DNA from: Vibrio harveyi NBRC 15634 = ATCC 14126 = KCTC 12724
GTDB lineage: Bacteria; Pseudomonadota; Gammaproteobacteria; Enterobacterales; Vibrionaceae
DNA length: 64,000 bases
Direction: 5' to 3'
Assembly: GCF_001591145.1 (NCBI RefSeq)
Contig: NZ_BCUF01000024.1
Location: 1 to 64,000 of the forward strand
A model generated the notes under the pieces. It was given only the letters and a program-made list of their open reading frames with translations. It was not told where the DNA came from and made no database searches. Below, piece by piece: positions 34,522-44,701 of this stretch (its first letter is position 1; every line of letters starts with the position of its first letter). The translations under genes were made by a program, and so were the position numbers.

Positions 34522-35585
34522 TATTCACCCGCTCCTAATCGTTCAAGACTGTATGAGCCATCAAGCACACGTTGCCACCATTGCTGGTTGTTTAGATACC
34601 ATTCAACGGTTTTTCGAATGCCACTTTCAAATGTTTCTTCAGGCGTCCAGTTCAGCTCTCGAGCAATTTTTGTTGCATCAATTGCATAGCGTACATCATG
34701 ACCTGGTCGATCTTTCACATACGTGATCAACGATTCATAAGATTCAACACCTGCAGGTTTGTTTGGTCGAAATTCTTCAAGTAGCGAGCAAATGGTTTTC
34801 ACGACTTCAATATTCGCTTTTTCATTGTGACCACCGATGTTGTATGTCTCGCCAATTTCACCTTCTGTCACGACTTTGTAGAGTGCGCGAGCATGATCTT
34901 CGACGAACAACCAATCACGGATTTGCATACCATCACCGTACACAGGCAACGGCTTGCCATCCAAGGCATTCAAAATCATCAGTGGGATCAGTTTCTCTGG
35001 GAAATGGTAAGGTCCATAGTTGTTCGAGCAGTTGGTCACCAACGTAGGAAAACCGTAAGTGCGTTGCCACGCTCGAACAAGATGATCGCTGGACGCTTTA
35101 GAAGCGGAGTACGGGCTACTCGGTGCATAGGATGTAGTTTCAGTAAACAAATCATCCGTACCTTCTAGGTCACCATACACTTCGTCGGTAGAAATATGAT
35201 GGAAACGGAAAGCGGCTTTGCGTGTCTCATCCAGTGTCGACCAATATTGACGAGCCGATTCAAGAAGGTGATACGTCCCCATGACATTGGTTTCAATAAA
35301 TGCCGCAGGTCCATCAATGGAACGGTCTACGTGCGATTCAGCCGCAAGGTGCATCACGAGATCAGGTTGATGCTTTGCAAATACGCGATCAAGCTCGTCA
35401 CGTTGACAGATATCAACATGCTCAAAATGGTAACGTTCACTATCCGATACTTCCGCTAAGGACTCTAAATTGCCAGCGTAAGTCAATTTATCTAGGTTAA
35501 TGACGGTATCTTGGGTATCACGAATGATGTGTCTTATGACTGCAGAGCCAATAAAACCAGCACCACCAGTTACTAGTATTTTCAT
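34521..35585 (-). CDS. rmlB: dTDP-glucose 4,6-dehydratase
   Basis: Converts dTDP-glucose to dTDP-4-oxo-6-deoxyglucose. The 354-aa SDR protein has [13 protein letters not shown] at residues 7-19, [15 protein letters not shown] near 81, the catalytic [11 protein letters not shown] block near 131 and [10 protein letters not shown] near 158. It is the first gene of the six-gene sugar operon ending at 30231. A small inverted repeat (ACTTGGCT 35673-35680, AGCCAAGT 35695-35702) lies in the 146-bp gap behind kdkA but has no T run. Confidence 0.97.
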   Translation of the reverse strand: MKILVTGGAGFIGSAVIRHIIRDTQDTVINLDKLTYAGNLESLAEVSDSERYHFEHVDICQRDELDRVFAKHQPDLVMHLAAESHVDRSIDGPAAFIETNVMGTYHLLESARQYWSTLDETRKAAFRFHHISTDEVYGDLEGTDDLFTETTSYAPSSPYSASKASSDHLVRAWQRTYGFPTLVTNCSNNYGPYHFPEKLIPLMILNALDGKPLPVYGDGMQIRDWLFVEDHARALYKVVTEGEIGETYNIGGHNEKANIEVVKTICSLLEEFRPNKPAGVESYESLITYVKDRPGHDVRYAIDATKIARELNWTPEETFESGIRKTVEWYLNNQQWWQRVLDGSYSLERLGAGE

Positions 35586-35731
35586 TATGAACGTTACCTG
35601 CTTAATATTGTGCTCACGTAAAGCACGAGAAATCTTGTTTAATTGTAGTTAAATGTGCGCTTAAACTACGCCACTTGGCTTACCTTAATAAGATAGCCAA
35701 GTCTAAATTCTTGATTGTTCGTCGTTGGTAC

Positions 35732-36442
35732 CTAACGACTTAAAGAGTACGCCTTTTCAAGCACAGCGAAGTCGCTTTCTTGCCAATGTATTTGACGTTT
35801 GTTCAACTCTTTCAGAAACGAGCGCTTCAAACGCTCTAAGTTGCCTTGCTTCCAATCACCATCCGGTTGCTGAGAGCATTTATCAAAATCGATGATCCAT
35901 ACCTTTTCTTGCTCATCAATTAAGATGTTGTGAATGTTCAGATCGGTATGGTTCACGTTGACGTTGTGCATCTTGGCAATTTCTTGCCCTACCTTCTGGT
36001 ACATCGCTTCCGGTAATGGGTTTTCTTGCAAAATACTGACCAAGTCTGTGGCATTGGGAATTCTTTCGCTCAAAAGATCCGCTTGGTAAGTTAAGCCAGT
36101 TTTAACTGCGCGCGCAGCAATCGGTCGAGGGACATTCACACCAGACTCAATCAGCACTCTGAGCAGATTAAACTCTTGTAGGCTACGAGTCTGCTCCCAT
36201 CCAGTAAACCAATAGTGATCTTCAACCAACTTGCCAAATAAACCACCACGGCGGTAATGACGCAAAGCAGCTTGCATAGTATCAAGTTGAACAAACCATG
36301 TGGTTCCACGTCCGGATGCGCTGCCCACCACTTTATCTTGCTCTTGCCAATATTGGGCATCAAACAACGCTTGGCTTGAGTCAGTGATGATTTCATCATC
36401 AAACCACACCATGCTATTGCCTTGTTGATAACTCTGAGTCAT
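35732..36442 (-). CDS. kdkA: 3-deoxy-D-manno-octulosonic acid kinase
   Basis: Phosphorylates the 4-position of Kdo in the LPS inner core with ATP, at the inner membrane. The 236-aa protein has a lipopolysaccharide-kinase fold: GSASGRGTTWFV near 38 as glycine-rich loop, NVNHTDLNIHNIL near 159 as catalytic loop, and IIDFDKC near 178 as the metal-binding DFD. A single phosphorylated Kdo is characteristic of Vibrio and Haemophilus core. It is followed on the same strand by rmlB. Confidence 0.93.
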   Translation of the reverse strand: MTQSYQQGNSMVWFDDEIITDSSQALFDAQYWQEQDKVVGSASGRGTTWFVQLDTMQAALRHYRRGGLFGKLVEDHYWFTGWEQTRSLQEFNLLRVLIESGVNVPRPIAARAVKTGLTYQADLLSERIPNATDLVSILQENPLPEAMYQKVGQEIAKMHNVNVNHTDLNIHNILIDEQEKVWIIDFDKCSQQPDGDWKQGNLERLKRSFLKELNKRQIHWQESDFAVLEKAYSLSR

Positions 36443-36466
36443 GTCGAAAGTTGCCGTTAGGTTTTA

Positions 36467-36871
36467 TTAAAAGTAGTGGCTGATAAGAATATACAGCCAT
36501 GTAAAGCCAGCAAAAAATAGCGCAACCATCACTGCAGCTGAGCCAATGTCTTTTGCTCGTCCACTCAGTTCATGATGCTCGACACCAATTCTATCAACAA
36601 CGGCTTCAATGGCAGAGTTAATCAGTTCAACGATAAACACTAACACTACAACGCCTAACATGAGAATGCGTTCTACAACACTTAAATCAAATACACACAC
36701 CAATGCAATCGCAAGTACCAGCATGGCTAATTCTTGCCTGATGGCTGCTTCATGTTTAAACGCCGCTTTCAGCCCTTTTGCAGAATATCCAGCCGCTTTG
36801 ATGACGCGCGTCAAACCCGTGTTTCCAGGTTTACCTGAGTTCAATGATTGGTGTTGTTTTGTCTTTGACAT
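36467..36871 (-). CDS. dgkA: Diacylglycerol kinase
   Basis: Small trimeric inner-membrane kinase that recycles diacylglycerol to phosphatidate. The conserved part starts with GLTRVIKAAGYSAKGL, followed by EAAIRQE and three transmembrane helices with the catalytic ELINSAIEAVVDR block. The frame is open to 36937 (156 aa); ATG codons at 36937, 36895 and 36871 are all possible. The last gives 134 aa, nearest to the 122-aa E. coli protein, though only the first has an AGGT-like site. It is divergent to waaC. Confidence 0.9.
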   Translation of the reverse strand: MSKTKQHQSLNSGKPGNTGLTRVIKAAGYSAKGLKAAFKHEAAIRQELAMLVLAIALVCVFDLSVVERILMLGVVVLVFIVELINSAIEAVVDRIGVEHHELSGRAKDIGSAAVMVALFFAGFTWLYILISHYF

Positions 36872-36975
36872 TAAGAGGGGCTCGTCAGTACTCATTATAG
36901 AAGCGGTGTATTTTACATTTATTGGGGATGTCTGCATAATTTACCTGCATCTATTTATCTTATCAGACAATAACT

Positions 36976-38061
36976 ATGTTCACTTCTGCCCCTTCTTCAC
37001 TCTGTATATTGCGTTTATCCGCCATCGGCGACGTTTGTAATACCATCGCGACGGTTCAAGCGATTCAAAAACAATGGCCTGATACCCATATCACTTGGAT
37101 TACTGGCAAGCTTGAAGCTCAATTGCTGCAAGCGATAGATGGTGTTGAAGTGATTGTTTTTGATAAAAAAGCAGGTCTTGATGGTTATAAGTCATTGTGG
37201 AAGCAGCTCAAAGGACGCAAGTTCGATGCTTTGCTTCATATGCAATATGCCATTCGAGCGAGCGTGGCGACGTTAGGTATTAAAGCGAAGTACAAACTTG
37301 GGTTCTCTTCTGACCGTAGCCAAGACTTTCAAACTTTGTTCACCAATGTCAAAGTTCCTTCACCAAGCTCTTTGCATGTTGCGGATGGTTTAATGGCGTT
37401 TGCCCATCAAATTGGTGTGCCTCAGTCAGAACTTACTTGGTCATTGTCGTACTCAGAGCAAGATGCTCTCTGGGCAGAAACTAAGATCTCAGAAACTAAG
37501 CTCTCGAAAACTCAGCGCCAAGCTGATAAGCCGAATCTATTGTTGGTCCCTGGGGCAAGCAAAGCTTATAAGAACTGGAACGCAGAAGGTTATGTTGATG
37601 TTATCAACCACGCTCGAGAGAAAGGCTGGAATGTCATCTTAGCGGGTAGCCCAGCGAAAGTAGAAGTCGACTTAGCTGAACGCATTCAATCTTTACTTAC
37701 AGAACCTTGCTTAAACTTGGTTGGAGAAAGCTCCATCATGCAAATGCTGGCACTGATTGATAAGGTTGAGATGGTGATTGCACCAGATACTGGTCCTGCC
37801 CACATGGCAAGTGCAATGCAAACCCCGATTATTGGCTTGTATGCTCACCATAACCCTGTCCGTGTTGGTCCTTATAACTATTTGAAATACGCCGTTTCAG
37901 TGTATGAAGAGACCATTTTTGCAGAGACTGGAAAAACCAGCCAAGAGCTAAGCTGGCGAACGCGAGCAAAAGATGAAAAAGCGATGAACCGTATCACGAG
38001 TGATCGTGTCATGGTTATGTTTGATCAAGTCGTAGAAGATTTGTATCCCCAATATCAGTAA
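36976..38061 (+). CDS. waaC: LPS heptosyltransferase I-type protein (GT9)
   Basis: Predicted ADP-heptose transferase for the first inner-core heptose, 361 aa. [20 protein letters not shown] at the N terminus, [18 protein letters not shown] near 190 and [21 protein letters not shown] near 270 are the GT9 marks. A short hydrophilic segment near 168-184 ([14 protein letters not shown]) looks like a local duplication. No ribosome binding site is obvious before the ATG. It starts a plus-strand group with two GT2 genes. It is closer to the OpsX/RfaC side of the family than to waaF at 26615. Confidence 0.88.
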   Translation: MFTSAPSSLCILRLSAIGDVCNTIATVQAIQKQWPDTHITWITGKLEAQLLQAIDGVEVIVFDKKAGLDGYKSLWKQLKGRKFDALLHMQYAIRASVATLGIKAKYKLGFSSDRSQDFQTLFTNVKVPSPSSLHVADGLMAFAHQIGVPQSELTWSLSYSEQDALWAETKISETKLSKTQRQADKPNLLLVPGASKAYKNWNAEGYVDVINHAREKGWNVILAGSPAKVEVDLAERIQSLLTEPCLNLVGESSIMQMLALIDKVEMVIAPDTGPAHMASAMQTPIIGLYAHHNPVRVGPYNYLKYAVSVYEETIFAETGKTSQELSWRTRAKDEKAMNRITSDRVMVMFDQVVEDLYPQYQ

Positions 38062-38099
38062 ACTCCCCCTATATAAGATTGTTTAAGAAGGAAACCAAC

Positions 38100-38867
38100 T
38101 TGTCTAAACCCACTTTAGCCGTTGCCTTAATCGTGAAAAATGAAGAGAAGCACCTACAAGCTTGTCTAGACACAGTGAAAGATTGGGCTGATGAGATTGT
38201 CCTTCTTGATTCAGGCAGTACTGATCGCACTGAAGAAATCGCCAGACAATATACCGACAAGTTTTACACCAACTTGGAGTGGCCAGGATTTGGCAAACAG
38301 CGCCAACTTGCTCAGCAATACGTAACCGCAGATTATGTGCTTTGGTTGGATGCCGACGAACAAGTCACGCCAGAGCTGAAAGAAAGCATTTTAAAAGCCG
38401 TTGAGAATGACGAGCCAAACACACTGTACAAAGTGAATCGTCTGAGTGCCGCGTTTGGTAAGTTTATCTACCACTCAGGATGGTCACCAGATTGGATCGT
38501 TCGTCTCTACCGCACCAGTTATACCCACTATAATGATGCTTTAGTGCATGAAAAAGTCGAAGATAAAGGCTTTGCAATCAAGAAACTGGATGGCAGATTA
38601 CACCACTATACGTACGAACACCTCCATCATTACATCAACAAAACCACAGGTTACCTCAAAGCTTGGACAGACGAGCGAGAAGGCAGGAAAAAATCCGGTC
38701 TCAGCACGGCAATCATCCATGCATTAGCCAGCTTCTTGAAGATGTACATTCTTAAGCGTGGTTTTCTTGATGGTAAGCATGGCTTCATCCTTGCGTGGTT
38801 AAGCATGCATTCTACCTTCGTTAAATACATCGACTTATACTTACGCGAACAGGCGAAAAAACAATGA
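38100..38867 (+). CDS. Family 2 glycosyltransferase, WaaE/KdtX-like (LPS inner core)
   Basis: LPS core glycosyltransferase of 255 aa. [18 protein letters not shown] near the N terminus, [10 protein letters not shown] near 39 and [10 protein letters not shown] near 81 match WaaE/KdtX, which adds glucose to heptose I in Klebsiella and Serratia. A C-terminal hydrophobic stretch suggests membrane association. The frame is open from a TTG at 38079, but AAGAAGGAAA at 38085-38094 sits ideally before the TTG at 38100. This places it among genes with a rare TTG start. The stop overlaps the next ATG by 4 bp. Confidence 0.88.
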   Translation: MSKPTLAVALIVKNEEKHLQACLDTVKDWADEIVLLDSGSTDRTEEIARQYTDKFYTNLEWPGFGKQRQLAQQYVTADYVLWLDADEQVTPELKESILKAVENDEPNTLYKVNRLSAAFGKFIYHSGWSPDWIVRLYRTSYTHYNDALVHEKVEDKGFAIKKLDGRLHHYTYEHLHHYINKTTGYLKAWTDEREGRKKSGLSTAIIHALASFLKMYILKRGFLDGKHGFILAWLSMHSTFVKYIDLYLREQAKKQ

Positions 38868-39652
38868 AAACGACTTTAATTATTACCACTTATAACTGGA
38901 AAGAAGCCTTAAAATCCGTGTTAGAAAGTGTAAAGCGCCAAACCGTTTTGCCTGATGAAGTTATTGTGGCAGATGATGGTTCTCGTGAAGATACCAAAGC
39001 AATGATTGACCAAATGCGTGAAGGTTTTCCGGTTCCACTGGTACACAGTTGGCATGAAGACAATGGCTTCCAGCTTTCTATGAGTCGAAACCGTGCAATC
39101 GCTAAAGCATCAGGCGATTACCTAATCATGATCGATGGCGACATGGTATTGTCGCAAACCTTTATTGAGTCCCACAAACGAGTGGCAAAACCAAATTGGT
39201 TTGTTCAAGGTGGTCGAGTTCTGACTGACGAAGCGTGCAGCCGTGAAATTATGGAAAACGGATTGGTTCCTTCTGTATTTAGCAAAGGGATCCGTAACCG
39301 TAAGAACTGCATCACAAGCTCACTGCTATCGAACTGGTTCTCATACGAACGCAACAACGATAAGGCGACTCGCGGCTGTAATATGGCGTTTTGGCGACAA
39401 GATGTTATCGAAGTGAATGGCTTCAACCAAGATTTTGTCGGTTGGGGACGTGAAGACAGCGAATTTGTTCATCGCATGCTTAACTCAAACAAGTCACGTC
39501 TTTACCTAAAATTCGCCGGTGTGGGTTACCACTTATATCACGTAGAAAACTCTCGTGCGTCATTGGGTCAAAACGATGAGATCTTAGATAACACCATTAA
39601 AAACAAACTTAAGCGTTGCGAAAACGGTGTTGACCAATTTCTAGAAGCGTAA
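38864..39652 (+). CDS. Family 2 glycosyltransferase with galactosyltransferase-type C-terminal domain
   Basis: GT-A enzyme of 262 aa. [20 protein letters not shown] is the N-terminal strand, VADDGSRED near 36 the nucleotide site and [11 protein letters not shown] near 86 the DxD. The later [19 protein letters not shown] block near 186 is the acceptor-side motif of the Glyco_transf_7C type. It is translationally coupled to the WaaE-like gene and closes the waaC operon before a strong terminator. It probably extends the core; the sugar is unknown. Confidence 0.88.
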   Translation: MKTTLIITTYNWKEALKSVLESVKRQTVLPDEVIVADDGSREDTKAMIDQMREGFPVPLVHSWHEDNGFQLSMSRNRAIAKASGDYLIMIDGDMVLSQTFIESHKRVAKPNWFVQGGRVLTDEACSREIMENGLVPSVFSKGIRNRKNCITSSLLSNWFSYERNNDKATRGCNMAFWRQDVIEVNGFNQDFVGWGREDSEFVHRMLNSNKSRLYLKFAGVGYHLYHVENSRASLGQNDEILDNTIKNKLKRCENGVDQFLEA

Positions 39653-39678
39653 AAACTTTAGAAGCTTATAAAAATATG

Positions 39679-39702
39679 AAAGGGGCGTTTCGCCCCTTTT
39701 TT
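39679..39702. terminator. Terminator between convergent LPS genes
   Basis: AAAGGGGCG and CGCCCCTTT flank a 3-nt loop, followed by a T run. It ends the waaC operon and, in reverse, may serve the GT90 gene ending at 39701. Confidence 0.9.
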
Positions 39703-40636
39703 ATTGTTGTTGAGATAAGGTGAAGTACTTATCGGCAACCATCAATGAGATCAAACGCTCTTTACGTTTATCTTTAAACTGCTCAACCCATTGGTGCGCA
39801 TTCTCAATGATCGCTAATGCTTCTTGCTCATTCGCTAAGTAATAGTCCATCTTTTCAGGCAAATCCGAATAATCATCCTTCACTTCAACATAGTGGATGC
39901 CAGCTTCTAGCTTACCTTCCATAAACCATGTTTCGTACTTAGGCTTCGACATAATAACCAATGAGTTCGAGGACATTGCCCACTTCAGGTTGGTTGCAAC
40001 ATCATTGCCTTCAATACACAACAAGAACTTGTATTGAAGCTGCTCCTCAATACTCATAAAGCCTTTTTCCCAGAGCTGTCCTTCTTGTGGTCGAGTCTGA
40101 CCAATATTGCACTGCGGATGATCGTAGAAAGCATGAATTACCGTTTGACGGTGAGGCTGAAAACCGACGCCTCGCCACGCCACCATGTCTTTCTTATCTC
40201 GGTAGCTCATTTCGTCATCCACAAATTTAAAGTGACGAATTTGATTCAGCTTTAAAACGATAGAATTCTGATTGTCACCATGGATAGGACGACTTTTAAT
40301 AAAGCTCGGCACATTAGGAATATGCGTCACATCACCATTGATGTAGTTAAACGTAAACTCAGATGGGAAATAGCGTATAACTTGGCGCGTATCGAAAAAA
40401 TAAGTCCAACCTTTTGTTTTTTTGAACTCACCAATCTTAGCGTAACTCTGCTCTCGGCTATCGACCGAAAACAACTGTTCACACTTGTTGTAATAATTCA
40501 CTCGCTCAAGACAGTACTGCTTCTCCGCTTCATTCAGAGTCGAAAGTAAACGCTTTGCTTGCTCTCGATAGACAAAACGAGGGATCAGCATCGAGAGAGC
40601 GTTTGAGAAATAATAAGGAAACTTACTGTCTTTCAT
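39701..40636 (-). CDS. Family 90 glycosyltransferase (LPS-modifying)
   Basis: Predicted 311-aa glycosyltransferase of the GT90/CAP10-like family, better known from fungal capsule and eukaryotic POGLUT enzymes and present in some bacterial LPS clusters. [18 protein letters not shown] near 150, [20 protein letters not shown] near 200 and the [17 protein letters not shown] block near 222 are the family segments. It lies among core genes and overlaps coaD by 14 bp on the same strand. A xylosyl, glucosyl or similar transfer onto core is likely; donor and acceptor are unknown. Confidence 0.82.
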   Translation of the reverse strand: MKDSKFPYYFSNALSMLIPRFVYREQAKRLLSTLNEAEKQYCLERVNYYNKCEQLFSVDSREQSYAKIGEFKKTKGWTYFFDTRQVIRYFPSEFTFNYINGDVTHIPNVPSFIKSRPIHGDNQNSIVLKLNQIRHFKFVDDEMSYRDKKDMVAWRGVGFQPHRQTVIHAFYDHPQCNIGQTRPQEGQLWEKGFMSIEEQLQYKFLLCIEGNDVATNLKWAMSSNSLVIMSKPKYETWFMEGKLEAGIHYVEVKDDYSDLPEKMDYYLANEQEALAIIENAHQWVEQFKDKRKERLISLMVADKYFTLSQQQ

Positions 40637-41105
40637 TTACTTTCTTCTCGATAGCCTTAGCCACTGCCGCAGGAACAAATTGCTCAATACTGCCACCATG
40701 GATGGCAACCTCACGTACGATGGTCGACGATAAAAAAGCAAACTCTTCTTCAGGGGTCAAAAATACACTCTCAATCCCAGGCAATAACTTGCGATACATG
40801 TTGGTCAAGCCAAACTCATACTCAAAATCGACCGTCGTTCTTAACCCACGAATCAATACTTTAGCCTGCTCTTGACGAGCAAAGTCCACCAGTAACCCAG
40901 AAAAGCCTTTCACTGTTACACCAGGTAAATGCGCCACGACCTCTTCCATCAAAGCAACGCGTTCTTCCAATGTGAACATCGTATTCTTTGAAGGGCTTGC
41001 TGCGACTCCGATAACGACTTCATCGAACATTTCATGGGTGCGCTCGATAAGATTTAAGTGACCATTGGTAACTGGGTCAAATGTTCCTGGGTAAATGACT
41101 TTCAT
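40623..41105 (-). CDS. coaD: Phosphopantetheine adenylyltransferase
   Basis: Fourth step of coenzyme A synthesis: ATP plus 4'-phosphopantetheine to dephospho-CoA. The hexameric cytoplasmic enzyme is usually about 160 aa, matching the ATG at 41105; the frame continues to a TTG at 41126. The nucleotidyl-transfer motif [16 protein letters not shown] is at the N terminus and [11 protein letters not shown] near 127 is the second motif. Its link to LPS genes (kdtB in older naming) is conserved in many Gram-negatives. Confidence 0.96.
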   Translation of the reverse strand: MKVIYPGTFDPVTNGHLNLIERTHEMFDEVVIGVAASPSKNTMFTLEERVALMEEVVAHLPGVTVKGFSGLLVDFARQEQAKVLIRGLRTTVDFEYEFGLTNMYRKLLPGIESVFLTPEEEFAFLSSTIVREVAIHGGSIEQFVPAAVAKAIEKKVNERQ

Positions 41106-41201
41106 AGGATGTACTGATTTATTCAAAACTGTATGAATTATTGAAGGAAAGGTCGGCGATTACAACTGCTTGATAGAAATACACCGGAGACGATCTTATT
41201 T

Positions 41202-42011
41202 CTACGGCTGACACACATTGCAAAAGAAGGTATTACGTTGCCCTATTTTCTGCTCTTGGAGAGCTTCACCGCACTCTGGACATGGTTCTCCGGCTTTTCC
41301 ATAAACTAATAACTCTTGTGCAAAGTAACCAGGTTTGCCGTCCGCTTGAGCGAAGTCTTTAAGTGTAGTTCCACCTTGCTGAATCGCGATTTCTAACGTG
41401 GCTTTGATGTTCTCCACCAGTAATAGCCACTCTTTCTTAGTTAGTTTTCCTGCTGGGCGAGTTGGGTGAATGCGGGTTTTAAATAAAGACTCATTGGCGT
41501 AGATATTCCCAACGCCAACCACCACTTTATTGTCCATAATGAACTGTTTAACCGCAACACGCTTACCTTTGGCTTTGTCTGCTATATATTCAGCGTTGAA
41601 CTCCTCGGTTAAAGGCTCAGGTCCCATATGATCTAACACGGTGTGAGACTCATTAGGAGCGCTCCAAAGCCAAGCACCAAAACGACGCGGGTCGTTGTAG
41701 CGTAGCACTTTGCCATTGGTGAGTTTAAGGTCAACATGATCGTGCTTTGCCGCAGGGAAGTCAGCGTCGAGTACACGCAATGATCCAGACATGCCAAGGT
41801 GAACAATCGCTGTACCTTGGTCAGTATCAATCAATAAGTACTTTGCGCGACGACGAATATTACGAATAACCTGCCCTTCCAAAAGCTTAAGCTCTTGAGG
41901 AATATCCCAACGTAGCTTCGGAGTACGAAAAACAAATGCCTTGATCGTCTGCCCAATCATATGAGGGCTGATCCCCATTCGGCTTACTTCAACTTCTGGT
42001 AATTCAGGCAT
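41202..42011 (-). CDS. mutM: Formamidopyrimidine-DNA glycosylase
   Basis: Removes 8-oxoguanine and ring-opened purines from DNA and cleaves the abasic site. The 269-aa length is typical. PELPEVE after the initiator Met gives the catalytic Pro and Glu, and the C-terminal zinc finger has four Cys in [13 protein letters not shown] and [22 protein letters not shown] near 170 is the helix-two-turns-helix region. It is next to coaD, as in many Proteobacteria. Confidence 0.97.
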   Translation of the reverse strand: MPELPEVEVSRMGISPHMIGQTIKAFVFRTPKLRWDIPQELKLLEGQVIRNIRRRAKYLLIDTDQGTAIVHLGMSGSLRVLDADFPAAKHDHVDLKLTNGKVLRYNDPRRFGAWLWSAPNESHTVLDHMGPEPLTEEFNAEYIADKAKGKRVAVKQFIMDNKVVVGVGNIYANESLFKTRIHPTRPAGKLTKKEWLLLVENIKATLEIAIQQGGTTLKDFAQADGKPGYFAQELLVYGKAGEPCPECGEALQEQKIGQRNTFFCNVCQP

Positions 42012-42114
42012 TTGACTCTCCTTAACAGCGTCAGAAACAACATTAGTGAGCGCTTAGCATAATAGAAAAGCAGCATGACAAACACAGTTTCAGCGAAAGG
42101 TTATTACGCAACTT

Positions 42115-42591
42115 TTACTTAGGCATGATGTAGTTACCATCAACAGAAATGGCAATCCACTTGTCTTGCCAATTTTTAAATAGCCAAAAATCGTCAAGGC
42201 GGTAAAAGGTGATACGTTGTGGCTCTTCCAAACCTTGATACCAGACTTCGATGCTTTCCGGCGATGAAAGGCGAGGCTTTAACTGTTCATACTGCTGAGA
42301 GTTCAGTTCTGTTCCTTCAAGTGATTGCCAGCGAGTCACTATTTCTTGTACGGGGATATTGGCTTTAATGTTGGATTGCCACTGTCCATTTTGCTTGTCT
42401 AATTCCCAACCAGCATAGTAAATGGCACTGACATCATGATCGGAGCGTAACAAGTTCGGATACGGATCCACTTGTTCATCGATAAGGTAGGTTTTGATCC
42501 AAGTTGGCGCATTAAGGATCACCATGAACACGATGATGCCTAAGATTAGAATATTGTTCCAACGACGGCGGCGGTGCACCTTTTTAGACAT
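42115..42591 (-). CDS. Hypothetical inner-membrane-anchored protein
   Basis: Unrecognised 158-aa protein. A basic N terminus (KKVHRRRRWNN) precedes one membrane helix at about 13-32, and the rest is predicted periplasmic with many Trp, Tyr and Gln residues (YYAGWELDKQNGQWQSN). The topology is N-in, C-out by the positive-inside rule. It sits between mutM and the phosphoethanolamine transferase gene on the same strand. Complete frame and neighbour spacing make it a likely real gene; no function is proposed. Confidence 0.72.
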   Translation of the reverse strand: MSKKVHRRRRWNNILILGIIVFMVILNAPTWIKTYLIDEQVDPYPNLLRSDHDVSAIYYAGWELDKQNGQWQSNIKANIPVQEIVTRWQSLEGTELNSQQYEQLKPRLSSPESIEVWYQGLEEPQRITFYRLDDFWLFKNWQDKWIAISVDGNYIMPK

Positions 42592-42660
42592 AATTCACCT
42601 CATCGCGTAAATCAGCAGCAGCTTAACCAAGCTGCTGCTATTTAGAGAATCTACATTAAA

Positions 42661-44193
42661 CTATGATTGAATCGGATCATCTTTTAACGTACTTAGCGGA
42701 ACCAATTTACCTTCTCCATTATTCACTTCCGGCACATCCGCGTGTGAAGAGAAGAAAGAAGGTAACGCATCCAACCTCTGACTGGAGACACCCATCAATT
42801 CAGAGATTGCTTTGATCATTGTGAAGCCATTACGTGGATAATCAACTACTTTTCGTTCATTGAAGTCCGAACCAATAACAAACAAAGGCACTTCGTAGGA
42901 TTGTTTTACCGATGGATCATGACGCAAGTTTTCACCACTATTGCGATGCCCAAGTCCGTGATCGGAAACATAAATCAAGTTGTATGGCAGCGACTGCTTC
43001 CCAGCAAGTTGGGTAATTTTCTCTAGCATTGTGTCTGTTTGCTTTATCGACTCAATGTAACAAGAGATCTTGCTGCCATTGAAGTCAAACTCAACATCAC
43101 CTTCCACACGATCACAGAAGCCTGGGTGTGAGCCAATTAAGTGGATCACAATCAATTTTGATTTATCGTCACTCGACAGCGCTTTTTGAATGCTTGGCAG
43201 CAGTGTGCTGTCATAAACGTTCGAGTCTCTAAAGCTACCGCTGCGTGTAAAGGAAACATGCTCAGCATAGTTAGCAATTGAACTGATCCCGGTATCGAAT
43301 TCTCCCATTCGACCCTGGTTAGAAATCCAATAGGTTTCCACACCAGCCATTTGCGCTAAGGTGTTGATGTTGTTATTCAGCTCAATATCAAGACCATCAT
43401 TCATTGTGACGTAGCGCATTACCGAAGTGAACGTGTTCGGACCTGGGGACAAAAAGTTTGTCCAAAGCTGCCCTTTAGCCGTCGACATAAACGGCGTGTT
43501 TTCCATCGGTAGACCATACGCATTCATGTAGTCTTTTCGTACACTTTCACCAATCACAAAAATGGTGTTCTTAGCCTCGCTCGGTGTTTTAGTAATTTGC
43601 CAAGAGGCTGGGATTTCACGCTGAGCCATGATCTCTGCATTGTATTGATGGTACATGTTGTACGAATCAAACCAATCAAAGATAAATCGAACTGGTGGGT
43701 AACGCATGTAAGAGAGCAATGCATGCGTGTAGTCGCTATTAACATTACGGTCTTTAATGGTGCGAATAGGCTTATCTAAGAGTAAGAACGAAAACAAGAT
43801 CAGACAGAATACTGATGTTTTACGACCTTTAAGTTGTGGTACCCATTTGAACAGGTAAAAGGACGCTGCAGCGAAAAGTGCCGCGACTGCCAACGTTTTG
43901 AGCTCCAAGTCATTAAAGAACTCAAGCGCTTCTGAAGGGTTGGTCTCAATCAGTGAAGAAATGATGGTCAAATTAGGATGACCATAATTCCAAGAAACAG
44001 GAATATAGAAAGTCGCAGTCACAGCTAACAAGGCATATACCCAGTGACCAATACGATGAGCTTTAAGAAAAGCAATCGTAATCGACATTAAGATAAGACA
44101 GTCCGCTTTTATTTCATAACCCAGTGCGGCACTAAACATCACAGCTAAGATAATTAATGCAACAAACTTCAAGGCTTGTAACCCTAAATGCAT
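42661..44193 (-). CDS. Phosphoethanolamine transferase (EptA/CptA family)
   Basis: Inner-membrane sulfatase-fold enzyme of 510 aa that should transfer phosphoethanolamine from phosphatidylethanolamine to lipid A or core. Four to five hydrophobic helices cover residues 1-150 and a periplasmic catalytic domain follows. IFVIGESVRKDYMNAYG near 211 holds the nucleophile site, where GES replaces the GET of EptA, closer to CptA. LSPGPNTFTSVMRY and YVSDHGLGHRNSGEN near 410 complete the metal site. It probably lowers surface charge and can affect polymyxin sensitivity, which is inferred from the family. Confidence 0.87.
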   Translation of the reverse strand: MHLGLQALKFVALIILAVMFSAALGYEIKADCLILMSITIAFLKAHRIGHWVYALLAVTATFYIPVSWNYGHPNLTIISSLIETNPSEALEFFNDLELKTLAVAALFAAASFYLFKWVPQLKGRKTSVFCLILFSFLLLDKPIRTIKDRNVNSDYTHALLSYMRYPPVRFIFDWFDSYNMYHQYNAEIMAQREIPASWQITKTPSEAKNTIFVIGESVRKDYMNAYGLPMENTPFMSTAKGQLWTNFLSPGPNTFTSVMRYVTMNDGLDIELNNNINTLAQMAGVETYWISNQGRMGEFDTGISSIANYAEHVSFTRSGSFRDSNVYDSTLLPSIQKALSSDDKSKLIVIHLIGSHPGFCDRVEGDVEFDFNGSKISCYIESIKQTDTMLEKITQLAGKQSLPYNLIYVSDHGLGHRNSGENLRHDPSVKQSYEVPLFVIGSDFNERKVVDYPRNGFTMIKAISELMGVSSQRLDALPSFFSSHADVPEVNNGEGKLVPLSTLKDDPIQS

Positions 44194-44227
44194 ACTTACT
44201 TTACTCCTATAACTACAGCAAATAATA

Positions 44228-44256
44228 AAAAACCCAGCTCGAGAGCTGGGTTTTTT
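44228..44256. terminator. Terminator after rpmG
   Basis: AACCCAGCTC pairs with GAGCTGGGTT around a 2-nt loop, flanked by an A run and a TTTTTT run, so it can act on both strands. It separates the rpmBG unit from the phosphoethanolamine transferase gene. Confidence 0.9.
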
Positions 44257-44280
44257 AAATCGTCAAAGAGACAAAATCAA

Positions 44281-44451
44281 TTATTTGATTTTCGCTTCTT
44301 TGTACATAACGTGCTGGCGTACAACTGGATCAAATTTCTTGATCTCAAATTTGCCTGGCATGTTACGCTTGTTCTTATCAGTTGTGTAGAAGTGGCCTGT
44401 ACCTGCTGAAGATACTAGACGGATTTTCTCACGAACGCCTTTCTTTGCCAT
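44281..44451 (-). CDS. rpmG: 50S ribosomal protein L33
   Basis: Ribosomal large-subunit protein of 56 aa. The translation begins [20 protein letters not shown] and contains [17 protein letters not shown], characteristic of the Cys-free L33 form, ending VMYKEAKIK. It lies 13 bp after rpmB and is followed by a terminator. Confidence 0.97.
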
Positions 44452-44464
44452 TGCCTATTTCCTC

Positions 44465-44701
44465 TTAAACGTTTTCGCCACGTGCACGCATATCAGCAAG
44501 AACAGTATCAATACCCTTCTTGTCGATGATACGCATACCTTTTGCAGATAGGCGTAGTTTAACAAAACGTTTTTCGCTCTCTACCCAGAAACGATGAGTT
44601 TGTAGGTTCGGCAGAAAACGACGCTTAGTAGCATTTCGTGCGTGTGAACGGTTGTTACCCGTTACTGGACGCTTACCAGTTACTTGGCATACTCGTGACA
44701 T
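44465..44701 (-). CDS. rpmB: 50S ribosomal protein L28
   Basis: Ribosomal large-subunit protein of 78 aa. [20 protein letters not shown] opens the classic L28 sequence, with [13 protein letters not shown] and [18 protein letters not shown] further on. The frame extends five codons upstream to 44716, but GGAG before the ATG at 44701 and family length favour the latter. Cotranscribed with rpmG from the promoter at 44830-44858. Confidence 0.97.

Noticed and set aside
35673..35702. 8-bp inverted repeat between kdkA and rmlB as a terminator
   Set aside because: Loop of 14 nt and no T run on the minus strand; a regulatory role is possible but unsupported.
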